Positions 58,275 to 64,000 of a DNA stretch of 64,000 nucleotides are shown here, one piece after another. The DNA is from Clostridiales bacterium (GTDB lineage Bacteria > Bacillota_A > Clostridia > Oscillospirales > Oscillospiraceae). Within the stretch, counting starts at the first letter, position 1, and every line of letters starts with the position of its first letter. A program made the position numbers and the translations under genes. The stretch is taken from assembly GCA_004553625.1 (NCBI GenBank), contig SFKX01000004.1, positions 124,001-188,000 on the forward strand. The letters run 5' to 3'. The notes under the pieces are model-generated. The model did not search any database. It was not told where the DNA came from and was given only the letters and a program-made list of their open reading frames with translations.

Positions 58275-60902
58275 TCAGTCGCGGGGGGTCTTGATCTGCG
58301 CCTGAGCAGCGGCCATGCGGGCGATAGGCACGCGGAAGGGGCTGCAGGAGACGTAGTCGAGGCCGACACGGTGGCAGAACTCAACGCTGGAGGGCTCGCC
58401 GCCGTGCTCGCCGCAGATGCCGAGGTGGATGTCCGGGCGGGTGCTGCGGCCCAGCTTGCAGGCCATGTCGACCAGCTTGCCGACGCCGACCTGGTCGATG
58501 CGCTCGAAGGGGTCGTTGTCGAAGATCTGCTTCTCGTAGTAGCTGGGCAGGAAGCTGCCGGCGTCGTCACGAGAGAAGCCGAAGGTCATCTGGGTGAGGT
58601 CGTTGGTGCCGAAGGAGAAGAACTCGGCCTCTTTGGCGATCTCGTCGGCGGTGAGGGCCGCACGCGGGATCTCGATCATGGTGCCGACCAGGTACTTGAG
58701 GTCGCTGTTCTTCTCGGCCTTGACCTTCTCAGCGGTGGCCTTCACGATGTTGGAGACATACTTGAGCTCCTTGAACTCGCAGGTCAGCGGGATCATGATC
58801 TCGGGGACGATGTCGTAGCCGCACTCGGCCTTGACGTTGATGGCGGCCTCGATGATGGCGCGGGTCTGCATCTCAGCGATCTCGGGGTACTTGACGGGCA
58901 GACGGCAGCCGCGGAAGCCCATCATGGGGTTGTTCTCGTGCAGGCTGAGGATGGTGCCCTTGACGTAGTTGAAGGTGAGACCCATCTCGTCGGCCAGGGC
59001 CTTGATGTCCTCGTCGGCGGTGGGCAGGAACTCGTGCAGGGGGGGATCCAGCAGGCGGATGGTGACCGGGCGGCCTTCCATGGCCTTGAAGATACCCTCG
59101 AAGTCGCCGCGCTGCATGGGCAGCAGCTTGGCCAGGGCGGCGGCGCGGTGCTCGACGTCGGTGGAGAGGATCATCTCACGCATGGCCGGGATACGGTCGG
59201 CGTCGAAGAACATGTGCTCGGTACGGGTGAGGCCGATGCCCTCGGCGCCCAGACGCACGGCGTTGGCGGCGTCACGCGGGGTGTCGGCGTTGGTGCGGAC
59301 CTTGAGCTTGCGGATGCTGTCCGCCCAGCCCATGACGACGGCGAAGTCGCCGCTTATCGTGGCGTCGACGGTGGGGATGGCGCCGACATAGACGTTGCCG
59401 GTGTTGCCGTCGATGCTCATGACCTCGCCCTCATTGACGCGGATGTCGCCGATGGTGAGGTACTTCTCATCTTCGTAGATGCGGAGCGCGCCGCAGCCGG
59501 CGACGCAGCAGGCGCCCATGCCGCGGGCGACGACAGCCGCGTGAGAGGTACGGCCGCCGGTAGCGGTCAGGATGCCCTTGGCAGCGGCCATGCCCTCGAT
59601 GTCCTCGGGGCTGGTGAAGCTGCGGACCAGCAGGGTGGGGCCGTTCTTGGCGTGCTTCTTCACGTCCTCAGCGGTGAAGTACACAGCGCCGCAGCCGGCG
59701 CCGGGGCTGGCGGCCAGGCCGGTGGCGACGGGCTTCGCCTTCTTGAGGGCGGCCTCGTCGAAGCGCGGGTGCAGCAGGGCGTTTATCGAGTTGGGGTCTA
59801 TCTTGAGCAGCGCCTCTTCCTTGGTGCAGAGGCCCTCGTTCACCATGTCGACGGCGACCTTGAGAGCGGCCTGCGCGGTACGCTTGCCGTTGCGGGTCTG
59901 GAGCATGTAGAGCTTGCCCTGCTCTATGGTGAACTCCATGTCCTGCATGTCCTTGTAGTGGCGCTCGAGGTTCTTCGCGACGGCGGCGAACTGGTCGTAG
60001 GCCGCGGCGTTGGTCTCGTGGAGCTGGTCTATGGTCTGGGGGGTGCGGATGCCGGCGACGACGTCCTCGCCCTGGGCGTTCATTAGGAACTCGCCGTAGA
60101 GCTTGTTCTCGCCGGTGGCGGGGTCACGGGAGAAGGCGACGCCGGTGCCGCAGTCGTCGCCCATGTTGCCGAAGACCATCATCTGGACGTTGACGGCGGT
60201 GCCCCAGGAGCTGGGGATGTCGTTCATGCGGCGGTAGGCGATGGCGCGGTCGTTCATCCAGGAGCCGAACACGGCGCGGACGGCGGCCATGAGCTGGACC
60301 TTCGGGTCGGTCGGGAACTCTTCGCCGGCGAGCTCTTTGTAGAGGACCTTGAAGCGCTTCACCATCTCCTGCATATCCTCGGCGGTGAGGCCGGCGTCGG
60401 TCTCGACGCCGCGCTTTTCCTTGAGCTCGTCCATGATGGCCTCGAACTTGAGACGGTCATAGCCCATGGCGACGTCGGAGAACATCATGATGAAGCGGCG
60501 GTAGCTGTCGTAGGCCCAGCGGACGTTTCCGCTCTTCTCGGCCAGGGTGGCGGCGACGTCGTCGTTGATGCCGAGGTTCAGGATGGTGTCCATCATGCCG
60601 GGCATGGAGGCGCGGGCGCCGGAACGGACGGAGACCAGCAGCGGGTTTTCCTTGTCGCCGAACTTCTTGCCGACGAGAGCTTCCATCTTGGCCAGGTACT
60701 CAAAGATCTCGGCTTCGATCTCGGGGGCGATCTTCTCGCCGTCCTCATAGTAGCGGGTGCAGGCCTCAGTGCTTATCGTGAAGCCCTGGGGGACCGGCAT
60801 TCCGATATTGGTCATCTCGGCCAGGTTAGCGCCCTTGCCGCCCAGCAGCTCGCGCATATTGGCGTTGCCTTCGGAAAACAGGTAAACGTACTTTTTGCTC
60901 AT
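58275..60902 (-). CDS. ppdK: Pyruvate phosphate dikinase
   Basis: 875 residues, full length. It interconverts pyruvate, ATP and phosphate with phosphoenolpyruvate, AMP and pyrophosphate. The N-terminal ATP-grasp region includes GGKGANLAEM and VSVRSGARASMPGMMDTILNLG (partly quoted core RSGARASMPG); the central phosphohistidine is in GGRTSHAAVVARGMG; the C-terminal TIM barrel has GLTRTEHMFF and the final FGTNDLTQMTFG, with Cys in GICGEHGG. AAAGGA is 9 bases before the ATG. Single gene with a strong promoter and terminator. It may run in the glycolytic direction, as in many anaerobes. Confidence 0.98.
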   Translation of the reverse strand: MSKKYVYLFSEGNANMRELLGGKGANLAEMTNIGMPVPQGFTISTEACTRYYEDGEKIAPEIEAEIFEYLAKMEALVGKKFGDKENPLLVSVRSGARASMPGMMDTILNLGINDDVAATLAEKSGNVRWAYDSYRRFIMMFSDVAMGYDRLKFEAIMDELKEKRGVETDAGLTAEDMQEMVKRFKVLYKELAGEEFPTDPKVQLMAAVRAVFGSWMNDRAIAYRRMNDIPSSWGTAVNVQMMVFGNMGDDCGTGVAFSRDPATGENKLYGEFLMNAQGEDVVAGIRTPQTIDQLHETNAAAYDQFAAVAKNLERHYKDMQDMEFTIEQGKLYMLQTRNGKRTAQAALKVAVDMVNEGLCTKEEALLKIDPNSINALLHPRFDEAALKKAKPVATGLAASPGAGCGAVYFTAEDVKKHAKNGPTLLVRSFTSPEDIEGMAAAKGILTATGGRTSHAAVVARGMGACCVAGCGALRIYEDEKYLTIGDIRVNEGEVMSIDGNTGNVYVGAIPTVDATISGDFAVVMGWADSIRKLKVRTNADTPRDAANAVRLGAEGIGLTRTEHMFFDADRIPAMREMILSTDVEHRAAALAKLLPMQRGDFEGIFKAMEGRPVTIRLLDPPLHEFLPTADEDIKALADEMGLTFNYVKGTILSLHENNPMMGFRGCRLPVKYPEIAEMQTRAIIEAAINVKAECGYDIVPEIMIPLTCEFKELKYVSNIVKATAEKVKAEKNSDLKYLVGTMIEIPRAALTADEIAKEAEFFSFGTNDLTQMTFGFSRDDAGSFLPSYYEKQIFDNDPFERIDQVGVGKLVDMACKLGRSTRPDIHLGICGEHGGEPSSVEFCHRVGLDYVSCSPFRVPIARMAAAQAQIKTPRD

Positions 60903-60989
60903 CCTTCAACGTCCTTTCAGATTTATATGAAGATTTTACCTTAACGAACTGTTTTGACACGATTCAGACGTATCATACAACCCGTGGAA

Positions 60990-61018
60990 AGTATACCATC
61001 ATTCTCCGCGCAGTTCAA
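60990..61018 (-). promoter_or_regulatory. Promoter of ppdK
   Basis: On the minus strand TTGAAC (61013-61018), a 17-base spacer and TATACT (60990-60995). Leader about 85 bases. Confidence 0.85.
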
Positions 61019-61061
61019 GTAGAATATTCCTATATTTTTGCCTGTTCTTTCGGTGTTTTTG

Positions 61062-61931
61062 TTAAGATTCCGGCCTCAGCGCGCAGATGGCGTCCGCGAG
61101 GCGGGCATAGTCCGCGCAGGAGAACGTCTCGCCCCTGGCGCCCGGGTCCAGGCCGGCGCGCTCGAGCGCTTCGTCGAGCAGGGGCTTATACTCGCCCAGC
61201 CCCGCGCCGAGCGCATTTTTGAGCGTTTTGCGCCTCTGTGCGAAGGCCGCCTTCACGCAGCGGAACATAAGCGCCTCGTCCCGCACGGGGCAGGGCTTTT
61301 CCGCTCTCGGCCTGAGCCGCACGACGCTGGAGGTCACCTTCGGCCGCGGCATGAAGCACTCGGGCGGCACGTCGAAGAGCCGCTCGGCCTCGCAGTGCCA
61401 GTTCAGATACAGGGAAAAGGCCCCGTAATCCGGCGTCCCCGGCGCGGCGGTCAGGCGCAGCGCCACCTCGCGCTGTATCATCACCGTTATCTGCTCGAAT
61501 ATCCCCGCTTCTATGAACTTTGCCAAAAGCGGCGTCGTGACGTTGTAGGGCAGGTTCGCACAGACCCGGTAACGCATACCCGGGCATTTTTCGCGCAGGA
61601 GCGCGGCGAGGTCTGTTTTGAGCGCGTCGCCCTGGACCACCTCGGCGTTCGGGCATCCGGCGAGTGTCTCCGCCAGGACGGGGAGCAGGCCCCGGTCCAG
61701 CTCGACTGCCAGGACCCGCTCCGCCCTCTGTGCGAGCTCGGCCGTGAGGCAGCCGACTCCGGGGCCGACCTCCAGGACGGCGAGGCCCTCTCCCCCGCCC
61801 TCGCAGCCGGCCTCGGCTATGCGCCGGGGGACCGAGGGCTCTATGAGGAAGTTCTGGCCCAGGCCCTTGGAAAAGCGCAGGCCGTGCCGCTCCATGAGCG
61901 TCTTTATCTCGTTCGGGCTGGTCAGACGCAC
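61062..61931 (-). CDS. rsmA: 16S rRNA dimethyladenosine transferase
   Basis: 289 residues. It dimethylates A1518 and A1519 of 16S rRNA. The SAM motif VLEVGPGVGCLTAELA, LAVELDRGLLP and the catalytic NLPYN (CANLPYNVTT) are present. The start is a GTG at 61931, 5 bases after AGGAGGG, inside the end of coaW (10-base overlap). KsgA is a synonym. It is last in the minus-strand group starting at trmD. Confidence 0.97.
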   Translation of the reverse strand: MRLTSPNEIKTLMERHGLRFSKGLGQNFLIEPSVPRRIAEAGCEGGGEGLAVLEVGPGVGCLTAELAQRAERVLAVELDRGLLPVLAETLAGCPNAEVVQGDALKTDLAALLREKCPGMRYRVCANLPYNVTTPLLAKFIEAGIFEQITVMIQREVALRLTAAPGTPDYGAFSLYLNWHCEAERLFDVPPECFMPRPKVTSSVVRLRPRAEKPCPVRDEALMFRCVKAAFAQRRKTLKNALGAGLGEYKPLLDEALERAGLDPGARGETFSCADYARLADAICALRPES

Positions 61932-62716
61932 CTTGCCCTCCTTGCCGCGCCTATGGCGGTGGCGCAGGCGCTGTGCTCCGGGATGATGAAGCGCTTGCCG
62001 TAGACCCGCTCGAACTGGGCAAAGTTCCTGCGCGAGGGCGCGCTTGCGGCCATCGCGCCTATGACGACGACCTCCGGGGCGCCACTGCCCTCGCAGGCGA
62101 GCAGGCTCATCGTACCGATGACCTGGAGCACCAGGGTCGAGATGCCCGCGGCCCAGTCCTCATCGGAGGCCGTGGGGTCCATCCGGGCGAGGTTCGAGGC
62201 GGTTATCTCCTGGTCCAGGATGCCGTAGCCCTCGACGAAGTCGCCGATGAGCAGGTCCACCTTGCCGTTGCGGCCGCGCATGGCCATCTCGTTGAGCCGG
62301 GACATGTCCTCCAGGCCCAGGAGCTTGACGGAAAGGCCCTTGAGCGTCCCGCCGCCGACGCCCGTGCCGCACAGGTGGGTATACTCCCCGGCCTTGGCCC
62401 GGACGAAGGCCGTGCCTGTGCCGATGCTCGCCACGACGATATCGTCCCTGCCGCTCAGCCAGCAGGCGCCCTCGCCTATGGCCTCCGGCTCGGAGATGTA
62501 GCTCAGCGGGCGTCCCAGGCGCTCCAGGCCGGAGCTCTTGGCTGCGAGCCCCGTCAGGGCTATGGCCTCGGCCTCCGCCGCGTCCAGGCCCAGGCGCTCC
62601 AGCATCGCCGGGACGTCCCCGCCCCGGCCGTGCTCGTAGTGCGTGCGGAGGATGCGCTCCCCCTCCAGGGCGCAGAGCTTCACCGCGGAAGCGCCCATAT
62701 CAACGCCGATTATCAT
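61922..62716 (-). CDS. coaW: Type II pantothenate kinase
   Basis: 264 residues of the actin-like kinase fold. It phosphorylates pantothenate in CoA synthesis and, as type II, is usually not inhibited by CoA. GVDMGASAVKLCALEGE is the first phosphate loop, SIGTGTAFV the second and GTGVGGGTLKGL the adenosine region. ATG 62716 has GAGGTG 6-8 bases upstream; an ATG 9 bases earlier overlaps it. The gene ends inside rsmA. Confidence 0.93.
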   Translation of the reverse strand: MIIGVDMGASAVKLCALEGERILRTHYEHGRGGDVPAMLERLGLDAAEAEAIALTGLAAKSSGLERLGRPLSYISEPEAIGEGACWLSGRDDIVVASIGTGTAFVRAKAGEYTHLCGTGVGGGTLKGLSVKLLGLEDMSRLNEMAMRGRNGKVDLLIGDFVEGYGILDQEITASNLARMDPTASDEDWAAGISTLVLQVIGTMSLLACEGSGAPEVVVIGAMAASAPSRRNFAQFERVYGKRFIIPEHSACATAIGAARRARCV

Positions 62717-62734
62717 TTGATGCACCTCACAGGC

Positions 62735-62935
62735 TCATTCGAGCGTATATTGCGCCGTGTCGTCCACGACCACGTTGCCGTTCGCGTCGAGCAGCGGCGT
62801 GATGCCAAACGGGCTAAGGCCGCCGACGGCGATGTAGTTGACGCCGGTCTGCGTATCCACGACTACATACAGCATGCCCATGCCCAGGCCCTGGTTCTCC
62901 TTGATGACGAAACGATCCGGTTTCTTCTTTGCCAT
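62735..62935 (-). CDS. Small DUF6440-like protein
   Basis: 66 residues, soluble. The central block VDTQTGVNYIAVGGLSPFG, then GITPLLDANGNVVV, matches the DUF6440 pattern, in which a short beta domain ends in a TPLLD loop. No function is established. It lies between trmD and coaW, 18 bases upstream of coaW. The N-terminal MAKKKPDRF is basic. Confidence 0.8.
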   Translation of the reverse strand: MAKKKPDRFVIKENQGLGMGMLYVVVDTQTGVNYIAVGGLSPFGITPLLDANGNVVVDDTAQYTLE

Positions 62936-62958
62936 GCTTCCCCCTCCTTTTCAGCAGC

Positions 62959-64000
62959 TCAGATAAGCTTCTCGTAGGCGTTGCGCCGCGAGTCGTGGCC
63001 CGGGTCCATGAGACTGACGTCCACCTCGCCGCAGTAAGTAAAGCCCAGCTTCTCGCTTGCCAGGCGGTTCATGGCCCTGTTGTCCCTGTGCGTATCGACC
63101 CTCACGGAGGCCTTGCCCAGGCCCGCCGCCAGGTCGAAGGCCAGGGAGAACATATCCCGCGCGAGCCTCGTGCCGCGGTACTTGTCCGCGGTCATCGCCC
63201 GGTGGACGACGGCGTAGTTGTCGCCCTCGGTGAGCCATGCGCCGTCGATGACGTCGTAGCTCGGCTCGTGCAGCATGGAGATGCAGACGTAGCCCGCGAG
63301 CTCTCCCTCGTGCTCGAACACCCAGCCCCGGCCTAGCTCTATGTCCCCGTAGAGGACCTCCTCCCTGGGGTATCCGTCCTGCCACTGGTCCACGCCGCTC
63401 TCGCGCAGGTACCTCTGCGCCTGAGCGACTATCTGCATGACGCCCGGCACGTCCGAGGGCTCCGCGCGTCTCGGCTCGAAGCGCAGCTTTTCGCCCTCGG
63501 GCAGGCGCTCATATTTTATCTCTTCGACGAGTTTCCTGTCCATTTTGTCTCCAAGCTCCAGTTTTTCAAACATATCGGGCCGCTTGTCCAGGGTGCGCTC
63601 GAGCTGTTTTTTCCTGCGCCACTTGGCGACCTTCGCGTGGTCGCCCGTGAGCAGGACCTCCGGCACGGCGCGGCCCTCCCAGACCTCCGGGCGCGTATAC
63701 TGCGGGTATTCGAGCAGGCCGTCCCAATGGCTCTCGCCGGTGTAGCACTCCTCGTCCGCGAGGACGCCCGGGACCATCCGGCAGACGCAGTCCGCCACGG
63801 CCATCGCGGCTATCTCGCCGCCCGTGAGCACGAAGTCGCCCAGCGAGATCTCCTCGTCCACGCACTCCTCGATAAAGCGCTCGTCCACGCCCTCGTAGTG
63901 GCCGCAGACGAGGACGAGGTGGTCATAGTCCCGCCGGAGCCGCTTGGCCTCCTCCTGATCGAAGGGCTTCCCCTGCGGGGACATGTAGATGACGCGGCTG
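62959..64000 (-). CDS. trmD: tRNA (guanine37-N1)-methyltransferase fused to a GNAT acetyltransferase, 5' end outside the window
   Basis: The visible 346 codons (reading from RVIYMSPQGKPF) lack only the N-terminal TrmD strand. The TrmD knot motifs are LVLVCGHYEGVDERF and ISLGDFVLTGGEIAA; the C-terminal helical TrmD domain ends near codon 155-160 of the visible part. A second domain of about 175 residues follows, with a GNAT pattern: GWVFEHEGELAGYVC, RAMTADKYRGTRLARDM (the acetyl-CoA loop) and KASVRVDTHRDNRAMNRL, EKLGFTYCGEVDV. TrmD methylates G37 to prevent frameshifts. The acetyltransferase target is unknown. Both parts are in one frame with no stop, so it is a fusion rather than two genes. 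Confidence 0.93.
   Translation of the reverse strand, partial: SRVIYMSPQGKPFDQEEAKRLRRDYDHLVLVCGHYEGVDERFIEECVDEEISLGDFVLTGGEIAAMAVADCVCRMVPGVLADEECYTGESHWDGLLEYPQYTRPEVWEGRAVPEVLLTGDHAKVAKWRRKKQLERTLDKRPDMFEKLELGDKMDRKLVEEIKYERLPEGEKLRFEPRRAEPSDVPGVMQIVAQAQRYLRESGVDQWQDGYPREEVLYGDIELGRGWVFEHEGELAGYVCISMLHEPSYDVIDGAWLTEGDNYAVVHRAMTADKYRGTRLARDMFSLAFDLAAGLGKASVRVDTHRDNRAMNRLASEKLGFTYCGEVDVSLMDPGHDSRRNAYEKLI

Noticed and set aside
1..64000. CRISPR arrays, prophage, insertion sequences, tRNA or rRNA genes
   Set aside because: No regularly spaced repeats, transposase or integrase motifs, cloverleaf or rRNA segments were recognised. Sensitive searches (tRNAscan, Infernal, ISfinder) were not possible here.

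Overview
The window comes from a GC-rich, low-lipid-export-complexity Gram-positive of the Bacillota. The best guess is a gut-type member of the Clostridia, order Oscillospirales. The clues are a perfect CIRCE element, sigma-A promoters with 17-bp spacers, lipobox lipoproteins, an ECF vitamin-transport module, teichoic-acid D-alanylation genes, a V-type ATPase, phosphoketolase and pyruvate phosphate dikinase. No rRNA, tRNA, CRISPR array, prophage or insertion sequence was seen. The content is mostly chromosomal housekeeping and metabolism, with several unusual protein architectures. Genus-level placement is inference.

Left part (1-10.7 kb): the end of a dlt operon (dltC end, dltB, dltD and a 43-codon dltX-like microprotein). 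Next comes a TPP riboswitch with its own terminator ahead of thiW-thiM, then a monocistronic phosphoketolase. A minus-strand group follows (mntP, PAP2 phosphatase, MATE efflux), with tadA divergent from it, and then a purine-type phosphoribosyltransferase.

10.7-24.3 kb: a sodium-coupled NSS transporter; a minus-strand cluster of a thiolase-fold protein lacking the usual catalytic residues, its zinc-ribbon/OB-fold partner, a CoA-disulfide-reductase-like flavoenzyme and a TetR regulator; an HtrA protease; a GntR-ABC ATPase-permease operon with a candidate operator; and mnmG-mnmA.

24.4-31.5 kb: a polar amino-acid ABC operon followed by a lone substrate-binding lipoprotein whose domain order looks circularly permuted. 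Then come a threonine aldolase and clpE, sharing a transcript headed by a perfect CIRCE operator.

31.5-43.9 kb: a tight minus-strand operon (RlmI-like methyltransferase, ecfA1, ecfA2, ecfT, truA, a DUF5711-type protein, cvpA); a cell-surface fusion of C39-like peptidase, SH3 and M14 carboxypeptidase; a second NSS transporter; a dispersed structured repeat; a pseudokinase-transmembrane-C-type-lectin receptor-like protein; and a secreted or anchored metallo-beta-lactamase-fold hydrolase.

43.9-64 kb: a nine-gene V-type ATPase operon (H-C-I-K-F-E-A-B-D) with a downstream lipoprotein; an archaeal-type phosphoglycerate mutase overlapping ispE; a second copy of the structured repeat; an SGNH lipoprotein with an ABC-2 exporter; ppdK; then rsmA, coaW, a DUF6440 protein and a trmD-GNAT fusion that runs off the right edge. 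The two repeat copies (41.2 kb and 55.7 kb) share a hairpin with compensatory base changes and are the best candidate for an undescribed element. The permuted binding protein and the pseudokinase-lectin protein are the most unusual proteins.
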